Made by a program: the position numbers and the translations under genes
Notes under the pieces: generated by a model
Seen by the model: the letters and a program-made list of their open reading frames with translations, nothing else
Database searches by the model: none
What the model was told of the DNA's origin: nothing
Source: Mycolicibacterium flavescens
Lineage (GTDB): Bacteria > Actinomycetota > Actinomycetes > Mycobacteriales > Mycobacteriaceae
Direction of reading: 5' to 3'
Assembly (NCBI RefSeq): GCF_001722335.1
Contig: NZ_MIHA01000026.1
Span: 4,952 to 68,951, forward strand
Length of the DNA: 64,000 bases
Shown here: one piece after another, positions 49,341-60,399 of the stretch
Layout of the letters: each line of letters begins with the position of its first letter
Position numbering within the stretch: the stretch's first letter is position 1

Positions 49341-50344
49341 GCGGCCGGGCCCGCCGGCGGCGTGACCACGGGAGCGGCCTGCTCGGCGCCCGGGGGCGGG
49401 CCGGGCAGCGCCTGCGGTGTCGGGATGTGCGGCGCGCCTGCGGCGTTCAGCGGGGCGGCGTCGAGTGCGCCGGGCGGCGGCGGCACGGCCCCCGGAACGG
49501 CGGGCTGTCCGGATACCGGATGGGGCACCTCGACACCCGGCGGAACCGCCAGCGGCGCAACGGCGCCGGGAGGCGCCTGCAGTCCGGGCAACCCGGCGGT
49601 GCGGTCGGGCACCCGCACGGGGACCTCGCGCGGTTCGACGACCCGCGGCGCCGGCGGCCCCGGTGGCGGCGGCGGTGCGATCTCCGGCAGCGGGGTGTTC
49701 AGCGGAGGCGGCGGGACCCCCTCGGCGGGTTTGGGTGTGCCGACGACGACCCAGTTGCCCGCCGGATCCTGGACGAGGTGCGCGGTGTCGCGGGACGGGA
49801 TCATGCCCAGTTCGCGGGCGGCCTCGGCCAGCGCGGGCGCGGCTTGCGCTTCGAGCACGTCGCGTTCGAGCGCTTCTTTCTGTTGCAGCAGTGCGCGATT
49901 CATCTCGCGGGCGTTACCGAGTTGGTAGGACCGTTCGGCGGCGTCGGTGGACAGCCACAGCGTGACGCCGAGGCCGAAGCCCAGCGATCCGATCACCAGC
50001 ACGACGAACGGCACCCGGGCAACCAGCGCCCGCGGGTTCAACTCGATCGACGACAGCCGGACCAGGATGCGTTCCCGCAGCGGCGGGCGGACAACTTTGG
50101 GCGCCTTGGCTTTCCGCGCCTTGGCCCGCGCCTTGGCCTGGCTGGCGTTCTTCGGCCTGCCGGGCGCGTCGGTGGGCCGCGGGATCGGGTTGGTCTGCGG
50201 CGCCGACCGCAGCGGCCGCTGCTCGCGCGCCGGCGCCCGGCGCGTGGGCGACTCCGCGGGCCGGCGGGCACCGTTGCGGGCGGAGCGGCGGCGGTCCTCG
50301 CCGCCACGCTTGGGCGCTTTGCGCTTGGTCTGCTCAGGCTTCAC
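49337..50344 (-). CDS. FtsL-like divisome protein with proline-rich extension (Rv2164c-like)
   Basis: A 335-residue bitopic protein between rsmH and pbpB, the ftsL place. A basic, Pro/Arg-rich cytoplasmic region (1-130) leads to one membrane helix (about 133-152). A short coiled coil (about 160-195, [20 protein letters not shown]) is FtsL-like. The last ~130 residues are Pro/Ala/Val-rich and outside the membrane. In M. tuberculosis this position is Rv2164c. GTG 50344 overlaps rsmH by 11 bases and has GGTGGGGG upstream. FtsL identity is by position and topology. Confidence 0.82.
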   Translation of the reverse strand: MKPEQTKRKAPKRGGEDRRRSARNGARRPAESPTRRAPAREQRPLRSAPQTNPIPRPTDAPGRPKNASQAKARAKARKAKAPKVVRPPLRERILVRLSSIELNPRALVARVPFVVLVIGSLGFGLGVTLWLSTDAAERSYQLGNAREMNRALLQQKEALERDVLEAQAAPALAEAARELGMIPSRDTAHLVQDPAGNWVVVGTPKPAEGVPPPPLNTPLPEIAPPPPPGPPAPRVVEPREVPVRVPDRTAGLPGLQAPPGAVAPLAVPPGVEVPHPVSGQPAVPGAVPPPPGALDAAPLNAAGAPHIPTPQALPGPPPGAEQAAPVVTPPAGPAA

Positions 50345-51452
50345 GGCCGTCCCCCACCTTCTCCAGTGCTCGTAGCCGCACGGGCGCGCTACGCGGGTTC
50401 TGTTCGATCTCCTCGGGAGTCGCGCGCTCGGCGCCACGGGTGAGAGCAACGAACTCCGGTCCGTGACCGGGCAATTCGACCGGCAGGCCCTCCGGTGTCC
50501 GGGAGGCGGTCGCCGCGGCGAAGGTGGTCTTGACGATGCGGTCTTCCAGCGACTGGTAGGCCATCACGACGATGCGCCCGCCCGGCGCGAGGGCGCCCAT
50601 CGCGGCGGGCAGCGCGTCGCGCAGCGAATCCAACTCGGCGTTGACCGCGATCCGCAGCGCCTGGAAGGTGCGCTTGGCCGGATGCCCGCCGGTGCGTCGG
50701 GCCGGCGCCGGGATCGCGGCGTACAGCAACTCGACGAGTTCGGCGGTGGTGCGAAACGGTGCGCGGGCGCGCCGCTTGACGATCTGCGCGGCGATGCGCG
50801 ACGCGAACCGTTCCTCGCCGAACTCGCGCAGCAGCCGGGTGATGTCCTTCTGCTCGTAAGTGTTGAGGATCTCGGCGGCGGTCAGCGTGGCGTCCGGATC
50901 CATCCGCATGTCCAGCGGGGCGTCGGAGGCGTACGAGAAGCCGCGCTCGACGCGGTCGAGCTGCATCGACGAGACCCCGAGATCGAACAGCACGCCGTGG
51001 ACGGGTCCGGTCAGCGCGTGCGCGATGCCGTCGTAGCGGGTGCGCACCAGCGTGACCCGCTCACCGAAGCGGGCCAGCCGCTCGCCGGCGATGCGCTGGG
51101 CGTCGGGGTCGCGGTCCAGGCCGACCAGCTGCAGCTCCGGGAAATCGGTCAGGAAACGTTCGGCGTGGCCGCCCGCGCCGAGCGTCGCGTCGACCAGGAC
51201 GGCGCCATCGCCGGTCGGCGACCGGCGGGTCAGTGCAGGGGTGAGCAGTTCCACGCAGCGGTCCAGCAGGACGGGGATGTGTCCGTAGCTCATGTCGCCG
51301 GCCTCCCGGCTCGGGGTTTCTCCGCTCCGCGCCCCTGCATCGTGGTCCCTGTCCGAGAGCGCGGACCTGGCGTCGGGGAAGTACGCCAGGGCCGGTTCGG
51401 GCAGAGGCCGCGATGCACGGGCCGGATCAGATGATGTCGTGCAGAGCTTCAT
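50334..51452 (-). CDS. rsmH: 16S rRNA (cytosine-1402 N4)-methyltransferase RsmH (MraW)
   Basis: A SAM-dependent methyltransferase that modifies C1402 of 16S rRNA. Family motifs are clear: [68 protein letters not shown] and [11 protein letters not shown]. Two starts are possible: ATG 51452 (372 residues, inside mraZ by 26 bases) and ATG 51293 (319 residues, nearer the usual family length). The extension [20 protein letters not shown] resembles the N-terminus I remember for Rv2165c, which favours the long form. ATG 51452 lacks a clear ribosome site. Confidence 0.93.
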   Translation of the reverse strand: MKLCTTSSDPARASRPLPEPALAYFPDARSALSDRDHDAGARSGETPSREAGDMSYGHIPVLLDRCVELLTPALTRRSPTGDGAVLVDATLGAGGHAERFLTDFPELQLVGLDRDPDAQRIAGERLARFGERVTLVRTRYDGIAHALTGPVHGVLFDLGVSSMQLDRVERGFSYASDAPLDMRMDPDATLTAAEILNTYEQKDITRLLREFGEERFASRIAAQIVKRRARAPFRTTAELVELLYAAIPAPARRTGGHPAKRTFQALRIAVNAELDSLRDALPAAMGALAPGGRIVVMAYQSLEDRIVKTTFAAATASRTPEGLPVELPGHGPEFVALTRGAERATPEEIEQNPRSAPVRLRALEKVGDGREA

Positions 51453-51858
51453 TGGTGGCCGCGGAGAAGTCTTCTTCGTGGGTCTGCTGGTACTCCTGCC
51501 ATGCCGCCGAGTCCCAGATCTCCAGGTAGTCGACCGAGCCGATCACCACGCAGTCCTTGGACAGGTTGGCGTAGCGGCGGTGGTCGGCCGACAGGGTGAT
51601 CCGGCCTTGTGCGTCGGGGTGCTGTTCATCGGTGGCAGCGGCGAGGTTGCGCAGGAACGCGCGGGCTTCCGGATTGCTCCGCGAGGCCTGCGACGCCCGT
51701 CGTGCCAGCTTCTCGAACTCCGCGCGCGGATAGACGGCGAGGCTGTGGTCTTGGCTCTTGGTGACCATCAATCCTCCTGCCAGCGCGTCGCGGAACTTGG
51801 CGGGCAGTGTGAGCCGCCCCTTGTCGTCGAGCTTCGGCGTGTAGGTGCCGAGAAACAT
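51427..51858 (-). CDS. mraZ: Transcriptional regulator MraZ
   Basis: A 143-residue double-AbrB-fold protein that binds its own promoter and controls the dcw cluster. Both half-sites show the DNA-contact pattern Dx[19 protein letters not shown] (near 9-24) and [13 protein letters not shown] (near 82-94). ATG 51858 has GGAGGG upstream. TGGGN boxes stand 48-73 bases upstream of its start. It is the first gene of the cluster; rsmH overlaps its 3' end if the long rsmH form is used. Confidence 0.97.
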   Translation of the reverse strand: MFLGTYTPKLDDKGRLTLPAKFRDALAGGLMVTKSQDHSLAVYPRAEFEKLARRASQASRSNPEARAFLRNLAAATDEQHPDAQGRITLSADHRRYANLSKDCVVIGSVDYLEIWDSAAWQEYQQTHEEDFSAATNEALHDII

Positions 51859-51905
51859 CTCGCCCTCCTGCGCCGCCGTCCGGAGCCCCGGTCCGCTCCG
51901 TTGTC

Positions 51906-51931
51906 CGCCACTTTACCCCACAATCCCCCAC
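51906..51931 (-). promoter_or_regulatory. MraZ-box array, proximal (three boxes)
   Basis: On the minus strand GTGGGG, GTGGGG and GTGGCG occur exactly 10 bases apart (boxes 51926-51931, 51916-51921, 51906-51911), matching the TGGGN-N5 repeats that MraZ binds in other bacteria. They lie 48-73 bases before the mraZ ATG and downstream of the likely -10, a repressor position. Confidence 0.72.
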
Positions 51932-52068
51932 TTTCTGCCATTTGATAGCAACGTTTCCCTCCCACGACCCCACAATCCACCCCAAACGCCCACATCGAGC
52001 CTGCTCAACCACCTGGAATCGGTGCCCGGGACACCACAAATCAGCAGCTCAACCGCTTGTGAGCAGCA

Positions 52069-52084
52069 GTGGGGCGAAGTGGGG
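52069..52084 (+). promoter_or_regulatory. MraZ-box pair, distal and inverted (two boxes)
   Basis: GTGGGG at 52069-52074 and again at 52079-52084, 10 bases apart, on the plus strand, so reversed with respect to the proximal array. About 140 bases separate the two sets. Confidence 0.5.
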
Positions 52085-52176
52085 CGTGCGACACACCAGA
52101 ACCACCGAGAAGGCGCGTGCGCGCGACACAGAAAAGGGGCAGCCCGCGTGCGGGCTACCCCTTGGGTCGGCTGCTG

Positions 52177-52581
52177 CTACTCGTCGAAACGCCGACGGAA
52201 GCGGTCCTCCATGCGGCTGGTGAACGAACCGGTGCCGCCCTTGGCCCGCTTCGGGCGCGGGGCACCGGGTTCGACCGGCGACCGGTCACGTCCGCCGGCC
52301 ACCCGCGGGCCGGTGATCGCGAACACCACCCCGCCGAACATCACGATGAAACCGATCACCGACAGGACCGGGAAGCCACTGATCTGCGTGGCCGGGAACG
52401 CGACGCCGGACACCAGCAGAGCCAGACCGATGACGAACAGCGCGGCGCCCTGGATGCGGCGCCTGGTCGACGGGGCGCGCAGCGTTCCACCGCGGACACT
52501 CGAGGCGAACTTCGGGTCCTCGGCGTAGAGCGCGCTCTCGATCTGGTCGAGCATGCGCTGCTCATGATCGGAGAGTGGCAT
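52177..52581 (-). CDS. DUF3040 membrane protein (Rv2169c-like)
   Basis: A 134-residue protein, the same length as Rv2169c. It starts MPLSDHEQRMLDQIESALYAEDPKFA, the DUF3040 signature, followed by two membrane helices (about 46-65 and 72-92) and a basic, Arg-rich tail. Function is unknown; it is common in Actinobacteria near the dcw cluster. ATG 52581 has GGGAGGGA upstream and is chosen over the longer frame to 52623. Confidence 0.86.
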   Translation of the reverse strand: MPLSDHEQRMLDQIESALYAEDPKFASSVRGGTLRAPSTRRRIQGAALFVIGLALLVSGVAFPATQISGFPVLSVIGFIVMFGGVVFAITGPRVAGGRDRSPVEPGAPRPKRAKGGTGSFTSRMEDRFRRRFDE

Positions 52582-52802
52582 TCGTCCCTCCCTCGGAACC
52601 CTGGGCCGATTCGGCCGACTCAAAAGACAACTCGCCGTGTACTCGCCTTAACGAGCACCTAACAGTCATGATACGAGGTCAATCTGAGCCGTACCACCTT
52701 GTTCGACCGTCGATTGTATGACGTGCACCGCCGGTCGCGGTTCTCAGGCACGCCCGCCCGATAATGGGGGACGACACCGCCCGACACGCGGAAAGGCAGA
52801 AG

Positions 52803-53423
52803 TTGGCGACATATCTGGTCGATCTGTCGCCGAGCGATATGCAGCGCCGGCTCGGTGACGCCCTTTCGGTCTACGTCGACGCCATGCGTTATCCGCGCGG
52901 CACCGAGGACCAGCGGGCGTCGATGTGGCTCGAACACACCCGCCGGCCGGGATGGAAGGCGGTCGCGGCGGTCCAGCTCGGGGACGCCGACAATGGCCTC
53001 CACGACGGTGCCCAGCGCTCGCTGACCGAGGCCGAGCTGGCCACCGCCTCCATGCTCGGCGTCGCGTACGGCTACTGCGGGGCGCCCGACCAGTGGTGGC
53101 AGCAGCAGGTGGTCTCCGGGCTGCAGCGCAGCGGCGCCGACCGCATGCGCATCGCGGAGCTGATGAGCAGCTACTTCGAACTCACCGAACTGCACATCCA
53201 CCCGCGCGCGCAGGGCCGCGGCCTCGGCGAGGCGCTGACCCGCCGGTTGCTGGCCGGCCGCGCCGAGGCCTACGTGCTGCTGTCGACACCGGAGATCAGC
53301 GGCGAGGCGAACCGGGCGTGGCGGCTCTACCGCAGGCTGGGCTTCACCGACGTCATCCGCGGCTACCGCTTCGTCGGCGATCCGCGTCCGTTCGCCATCC
53401 TCGGCAGGACTCTGCCGCTGTGA
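52803..53423 (+). CDS. GNAT-family N-acetyltransferase (Rv2170-like)
   Basis: A 206-residue acetyltransferase. The acetyl-CoA loop is clear (HIHPRAQGRGLGEALTRRLL, near 137-156), followed by YRRLGFTDVIRGYRF. I recall work on the M. tuberculosis homologue acting on metabolic enzymes, but the substrate here is not visible. TTG 52803 is chosen: it has GGAAAGG six bases upstream and gives the expected N-terminus LATYLVDLSPSDM. ATG 52764 is in frame 13 codons upstream, but it overlaps a GATAAT element (52760-52765) that looks like the -10 box. Confidence 0.84.
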   Translation: MATYLVDLSPSDMQRRLGDALSVYVDAMRYPRGTEDQRASMWLEHTRRPGWKAVAAVQLGDADNGLHDGAQRSLTEAELATASMLGVAYGYCGAPDQWWQQQVVSGLQRSGADRMRIAELMSSYFELTELHIHPRAQGRGLGEALTRRLLAGRAEAYVLLSTPEISGEANRAWRLYRRLGFTDVIRGYRFVGDPRPFAILGRTLPL

Positions 53424-53449
53424 GGTGAGCGATCTGGCACGATGACCAC

Positions 53450-54145
53450 GTGCCGGCCCGCTCCCGCCGCAGCCGAACCCGGTTGCTCGCGCTCGTCCTG
53501 CTGATGCTCGTCGTCCTGCCGACCGCGGTCGGCTGCGTCCGGGTGCGGGCGTCGCTGACCGTCAGCCCCGACGACCGGGTGTCCGGTCAGATCGTCGCCG
53601 CGGCCAAACCCCGCGACGCCGACGACAAGGGCCCGCAGCTGCTCAACAACCTGACCTTCGCCAACAAGGTGGCGGTCTCCGAGTACAGCCGCGACGACTA
53701 TGTCGGCTCGCAGGCGGTGTTCTCCGACCTGACCTTCGCCGAGCTTCCGCAGCTGGCCAACATGAACCGCGACGCCGCCGGGGTGGACATCTCGCTGCGC
53801 CGGGCCGGCGATCTGGTCATCCTCGAGGGCCGTGTCGACCTCACCTCGCTCAGCGACTCCGAGGCCGACGTCTCGCTCACGGTGTCCTTCCCCGGCGAGG
53901 TCACCTCGACCAACGGCGACCAGGTCTCGGCCGAGATCGTCGAATGGAAGCTGCGCCCCGGCGTGGTGAGCACCATGAACGCCCAAGCCCGCTACACCGA
54001 CCCCAGCGCGCGGTCGTTCACCGGAGCGGCGATCTGGCTGGGGCTCGGCTCGTTCGTGGTGGCCGGCATCATCGGCACGCTGGCCTATATGACCCGAGAC
54101 CAGTCACCGCGCCCCGGCCGCGACGACAGCACGATCAGAGGTTGA
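53450..54145 (+). CDS. lppM: Lipoprotein LppM
   Basis: A 231-residue envelope lipoprotein. The signal peptide is followed by a lipobox-like AVGC (near residue 28), a beta-rich soluble domain (about 30-190) and a C-terminal membrane helix (about 197-217) with a short basic tail, the layout of M. tuberculosis LppM (Rv2171). That protein affects phagosome maturation and lipoglycan binding. GTG 53450 starts 26 bases after the acetyltransferase gene. Here lppM is followed directly by idsA2, without the metF-like gene found between them in M. tuberculosis. Confidence 0.9.
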   Translation: MPARSRRSRTRLLALVLLMLVVLPTAVGCVRVRASLTVSPDDRVSGQIVAAAKPRDADDKGPQLLNNLTFANKVAVSEYSRDDYVGSQAVFSDLTFAELPQLANMNRDAAGVDISLRRAGDLVILEGRVDLTSLSDSEADVSLTVSFPGEVTSTNGDQVSAEIVEWKLRPGVVSTMNAQARYTDPSARSFTGAAIWLGLGSFVVAGIIGTLAYMTRDQSPRPGRDDSTIRG

Positions 54146-54165
54146 CCCGCCCGGGGCCGTCCTGA

Positions 54166-55338
<1,173 letters not shown>

Positions 55339-55342
55339 CGGC

Positions 55343-56914
55343 ATGACCACTCCCGCGCCGGTGCGGCCATCGAGAAGTGCGTTCGCCGAACATCTTTCGC
55401 GGCTCGCGTCGTTCGCCACCGCACCGGAGGCCAAACCCGCGCGGCTGGGTTTCCTGGGCGCGGTGCTGATCACCGCCGGCGGACTGGGCGCGGGCAGCAC
55501 CCGGTTGCACGATCCGCTGCTGGAGTCGTTGCACCTGTCGTGGCTGCGCTTCGGGCACGGCCTGGTGCTGTCGTCGGTGCTGCTGTGGGGCGGTGTGGCG
55601 CTGATGCTGGCGGCCTGGCTGTGGCTCGGCAGGCAGGTGATCGGCCGCCGCGTCTCCGAGTACACGATGGTGGCCACCACCGGCTTCTGGTTGCTGCCGC
55701 TGCTGTTGAGTGTGCCGCTGTTCAGCCGCGACACCTACTCCTACCTGGCACAGGGAGCGCTGCTGCGCGACGGTTTCGACCCGTACGCCGTCGGCCCCAT
55801 CGACAACCCGAACTCGTTGCTGGACAACGTCAGTCCGATCTGGACCACGACGACCGCACCGTACGGGCCGGGCTTCATCCTGATCGCGAAGTTCGTCACG
55901 ATGCTGGTCGGCGATGACGTCGTCGCCGGCACGATGCTGCTGCGCCTCGGCATGCTGCCGGGGTTGGCGTTGCTGATCTGGGCCGCCCCGCGGGTGGCCC
56001 GCCACATCGGCGCCGACGGCGCGACCGCGCTGTGGATCTGCGTGCTCAACCCGCTGGTGATCATCCACCTGATGGGGGGCGTGCACAACGAGATGCTGAT
56101 GGTCGGCCTCATGATGGCCGGCATCGCGCTCACCTTCGGCGGGCGACCCGTCGTCGGCGTGGGTCTGATCGGCGCGGCCGTCGCGGTGAAAGCGACCGCC
56201 GGACTGGCCCTTCCGTTCATGGTGTGGGTGTGGGCGCGCGGGCTGCGCGACCGGCGCGGCCTGGCCCCGGCGAAGGCGTTCGCGGCGGCCACGGCGGCGT
56301 CGGCGCTGATCTTCGTCGCGGTGTTCGCGGTGCTGTCGTTGGCCGCGGGCGTGGGGCTGGGCTGGCTCACCGCGCTGGCCGGGTCGGTGAAGATCATCAA
56401 CTGGCTGACCCTGCCGACCGCGGCGGCCAACCTGATCAACGTGTTCGGCGGGATGTTCCTGCCGGTCAACTTCTACGCGGTGCTCGACATCGCCCGCATC
56501 ATCGGCATCGTGGTGATCGCGGTGTCACTTCCGCTGCTGTGGTGGCGATTTCGGCACACCGACCGCGACGCGCTGACCGGTATCGCGTGGGTGATGGTGG
56601 TCGTCGTGCTGCTGGTGCCCGCCGCGCTGCCCTGGTACTACACCTGGCCGCTGGCGGTGGTGGCCGCGCTGGCCCAGTCGCGGCGCTCGATCGCGGTGAT
56701 CGCCGCGTTCTCGACCTGGATCACCGTGATCTGGAAGCCCGACGGAGCCCACGGGATGTACTCGTGGTCGCACGTGGCGCTGGCCACCGCGTCGGCCGCC
56801 GTGGCGTGGTACGCCCTGCACAAGGCGCCCGGGGTCAGTACGCCATCGCCTGGGCCCGGCGCACCACCTCGCGGGCCTGATGCGAATGAAGAGCGTCAAC
56901 CGGCCGAGCGTTAG
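55343..56914 (+). CDS. mptA: Alpha-(1->6)-mannosyltransferase MptA (lipomannan/LAM elongation)
   Basis: A 523-residue GT-C membrane mannosyltransferase with about 13 membrane segments. It uses polyprenyl-phosphate-mannose on the outer face to lengthen the mannan core of lipomannan and lipoarabinomannan. The catalytic-loop marker is SRDTYSYLAQG (near residue 125) after segment 3, with GPIDNPNSLLDNVSPIW and a WYYTWPLA loop near the end. It lies 4 bases after idsA2, a fit with prenyl-carrier supply. The 3' end overlaps the convergent regulator gene by 80 bases. Confidence 0.93.
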   Translation: MTTPAPVRPSRSAFAEHLSRLASFATAPEAKPARLGFLGAVLITAGGLGAGSTRLHDPLLESLHLSWLRFGHGLVLSSVLLWGGVALMLAAWLWLGRQVIGRRVSEYTMVATTGFWLLPLLLSVPLFSRDTYSYLAQGALLRDGFDPYAVGPIDNPNSLLDNVSPIWTTTTAPYGPGFILIAKFVTMLVGDDVVAGTMLLRLGMLPGLALLIWAAPRVARHIGADGATALWICVLNPLVIIHLMGGVHNEMLMVGLMMAGIALTFGGRPVVGVGLIGAAVAVKATAGLALPFMVWVWARGLRDRRGLAPAKAFAAATAASALIFVAVFAVLSLAAGVGLGWLTALAGSVKIINWLTLPTAAANLINVFGGMFLPVNFYAVLDIARIIGIVVIAVSLPLLWWRFRHTDRDALTGIAWVMVVVVLLVPAALPWYYTWPLAVVAALAQSRRSIAVIAAFSTWITVIWKPDGAHGMYSWSHVALATASAAVAWYALHKAPGVSTPSPGPGAPPRGPDANEERQPAER

Positions 56915-57239
56915 CCAGCTTGTCGTTGGCCCCGTCGCGGCTGACCGTCAGCGACGGGTCCGGGGTGAACAGCCAACGCAGGATCTCGGTTTCGTGGTAC
57001 CCGCCGTCGTGCAGCACCACCAGCAGCCCGGGCAGGCTCTTGACCACGTGCCCGCTGCCGTCGAAGAAGGCCTTCGGCACCACCACCGCGCCGCCGCGGC
57101 GGACCGCGATCAGGTGACCGTCCCTCAACTGCTGATGCACCTTGGTCACCGCGACGCCGAGCAGATCGGCGACGGTCGGTAGGTCGTACATCTCTTCGGC
57201 GGGATCAAGAACGTCCTCGGCGGCCGGAATGCTGCTCAC
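56835..57239 (-). CDS. Winged-helix DNA-binding protein, PknL partner (Rv2175c-like)
   Basis: A 134-residue regulator with an N-terminal HTH (YDLPTVADLLGVAVTKVHQQL) and a wing (LIAVRRGGAVVVPKAFF). The conserved C-terminus ends RPVDALHSHQAREVVRRAQ. In M. tuberculosis Rv2175c is the substrate of PknL and loses DNA binding when phosphorylated. Here it is divergent from pknL by 66 bases. GTG 57239 follows a TAGACT -10 by 7 bases (leaderless), which fixes the start. Confidence 0.92.
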   Translation of the reverse strand: MSSIPAAEDVLDPAEEMYDLPTVADLLGVAVTKVHQQLRDGHLIAVRRGGAVVVPKAFFDGSGHVVKSLPGLLVVLHDGGYHETEILRWLFTPDPSLTVSRDGANDKLANARPVDALHSHQAREVVRRAQAMAY

Positions 57240-57246
57240 CGCACCG

Positions 57247-57252
57247 AGTCTA
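57247..57252 (-). promoter_or_regulatory. Leaderless -10 element of the Rv2175c-like gene
   Basis: Minus-strand TAGACT is 7 bases before GTG 57239. The 66-base divergent gap must also hold the pknL promoter, so the two are likely controlled together. Confidence 0.55.
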
Positions 57253-57305
57253 GATCCGAGAACTCACCACCGGAGCCGCATATTCGCGGAGGCGCCGTCC
57301 GTAAC

Positions 57306-58472
57306 ATGTCTCCGGTGGACGCCTACGCCGACCCGCTCGCCGGGATTGTGCTCGACGGTCGGTACCGCGTCGACACGATGATCGCCACCGGTGGCATGTC
57401 GGCGGTGTACCGGGGGCTGGATCTGCGGCTGGACCGGCCGGTCGCCGTCAAGATCATGGACTCGCGGTACGCCGGTGACACCCAGTTCCTGACCCGGTTC
57501 CAGCGCGAGGCGCGGGCGGTGGCGCGGCTGGCGCATCCCGGCGTGGTCGCGGTGTTCGACCAGGGCATCGACGGTCAGCACCCGTTTCTGGTGATGGAAC
57601 TCGTCGAGGGCGGCACGCTGCGCGAACTGCTGCGCGAACGCGGCCCCATGCCGCCGCACGCGGCGGCCGCGGTGCTGGGCCCGGTGCTGGGTGGGCTGTC
57701 CGCCGCGCACCGGGCCGGGCTGGTGCACCGCGACATCAAGCCCGAGAACGTGCTGATCTCCGACGCCGGCGACGTCAAGATCGCCGACTTCGGTCTGGTG
57801 CGTGCGGTCGCCGACGCCAAGATCACCTCCACCAGCGTGATCCTGGGCACCGCGGCGTACCTGTCGCCCGAACAGGTCAGCACCGGCGACGCCGGGCCGG
57901 GCAGCGACGTCTACGGCGTCGGCATCATGACCTACGAACTGCTGACCGGGCGCACCCCGTTCACCGGCGACACCGCGCTCACGGTGGCCTATCAGCGGAT
58001 GGACAACGACGTACCGCCCCCGAGTTCGGTGATCACCGGTGTGCCACCGCAGTTCGACGAGCTCGTGTTGCGGGCCACCGACCGCGACCCGGCCCGCCGG
58101 TACGCCGACGCCGAGGAGATGGGCGAGGAGCTGGCCGCGATCGTCGAAGAACTCGGGCTGCCCCCGTTCCGGGTGCCCGCACCGCAACAGTCCGCACAGC
58201 ACACCTCCGCGGCGATGACGGCCCCGCCCCCGCCGCCGATGCCGCCGCCGCCCCGCCAGCAGACCCGGGCCTACGAGCGCGACGAGCTCCCCGAACCCGA
58301 ATACGATGCGCCCGCAAGCCGATTCGCGGGTATCGACATCGACGAGTTCTACTGGGCGCGGCAGCGGGCCAAGCGGGCGCTGCTGTTCTGGTTCGTCGCC
58401 GTGCTGACGTTGACCGGGCTGGTCGCCGCCGCGGCGTGGACCGTCGGCAGCAACCTGCCGAACCTGATCTGA
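57306..58472 (+). CDS. pknL: Ser/Thr protein kinase PknL
   Basis: A 388-residue receptor-type kinase with an intact core: Lys49 (VAVKIM), HRDIKPEN with Asp143, DFG at 161-163 and an activation loop with Thr174 and Thr176 followed by GTAAYLSPEQ. A Pro-rich juxtamembrane linker (about 300-320) leads to one membrane helix near the C-terminus (about 358-382) and only a few outside residues, so there is no sensor domain. It probably phosphorylates the Rv2175c-like protein encoded divergently. It ends 10 bases before the convergent aroG. Confidence 0.96.
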   Translation: MSPVDAYADPLAGIVLDGRYRVDTMIATGGMSAVYRGLDLRLDRPVAVKIMDSRYAGDTQFLTRFQREARAVARLAHPGVVAVFDQGIDGQHPFLVMELVEGGTLRELLRERGPMPPHAAAAVLGPVLGGLSAAHRAGLVHRDIKPENVLISDAGDVKIADFGLVRAVADAKITSTSVILGTAAYLSPEQVSTGDAGPGSDVYGVGIMTYELLTGRTPFTGDTALTVAYQRMDNDVPPPSSVITGVPPQFDELVLRATDRDPARRYADAEEMGEELAAIVEELGLPPFRVPAPQQSAQHTSAAMTAPPPPPMPPPPRQQTRAYERDELPEPEYDAPASRFAGIDIDEFYWARQRAKRALLFWFVAVLTLTGLVAAAAWTVGSNLPNLI

Positions 58473-58482
58473 GCGTGCGACG

Positions 58483-59901
<1,419 letters not shown>

Positions 59902-60399
59902 TCACCGCTGGACAGGGGCTTCCCGAGCCGTCATCAACTGGTAGCGGCGCAGGTTGTGCCGCGCGTCGACCAGGGCGTCGTGCGCGTCGCGGGGCCGCGG
60001 CGGCATCCGTGGGGAGCCGCGGTCCTCCCAGAACTGGCGCAGCTCGCGGGTGAACCGCGGGATCGCCGGCGGCAGGTCGGTCATCGGCCCCCACAGCTGG
60101 CACAGCACTACATGGTCGTAGGCGCCCACCCAGGCCCACAGCTCGATCGGTTCGTCACCGTCGATGCCGAAGAAGTCCTCGAGCTCCGAGCGGATCTGGC
60201 GCCGCGAACGCCACAGCTGCGACGCCGGCGGCGGCAGTTTGGGCAGCACGTTCCTGCGCACCCAGCTGCCCGCCCGGTCTGGGTTGAATTCTGTTGACAC
60301 AGCGTAGTATTCGCGGCCGTCCTCGGCTGCCACCCCGATCGAGATCAGCTCGATGGTGCGGCCGTTGTCGATGAACTCGGTGTCGTAGAAGTAGCGCAC
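59902..60399 (-). CDS. 3'-5' exoribonuclease (RNase AS, Rv2179c-like)
   Basis: A 165-residue DEDD-family exonuclease. Catalytic residues are visible: Asp6 and Glu8 in FYDTEFID, Asp in GAYDHVVL, and DALVDARHN near residues 140-148. The M. tuberculosis homologue trims A-rich RNA 3' ends (RNase AS). GTG 60399 shares one base with the stop of the upstream membrane-protein gene (TAGTG), so the two are coupled. It ends 33 bases before aroG. Confidence 0.92.
   Translation of the reverse strand: MRYFYDTEFIDNGRTIELISIGVAAEDGREYYAVSTEFNPDRAGSWVRRNVLPKLPPPASQLWRSRRQIRSELEDFFGIDGDEPIELWAWVGAYDHVVLCQLWGPMTDLPPAIPRFTRELRQFWEDRGSPRMPPRPRDAHDALVDARHNLRRYQLMTAREAPVQR

Larger units (their letters stand above)
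51859..52176. other. 318-bp control region at the head of the dcw cluster
   Basis: No gene is seen. It holds two sets of TGGGN-N5 boxes in opposite orientation (51906-51931 and 52069-52084), a further degenerate cluster (51960-51993) and a -10-like TATCAA for mraZ on the minus strand (51942-51947). The DUF3040 gene ends at its right edge on the same strand as mraZ. Confidence 0.6.

Noticed and set aside
52764..52802. ATG 52764 as the start of the acetyltransferase gene
   Set aside because: It sits within a GATAAT -10-like element and has no ribosome site; TTG 52803 has GGAAAGG at correct spacing and the expected N-terminus.
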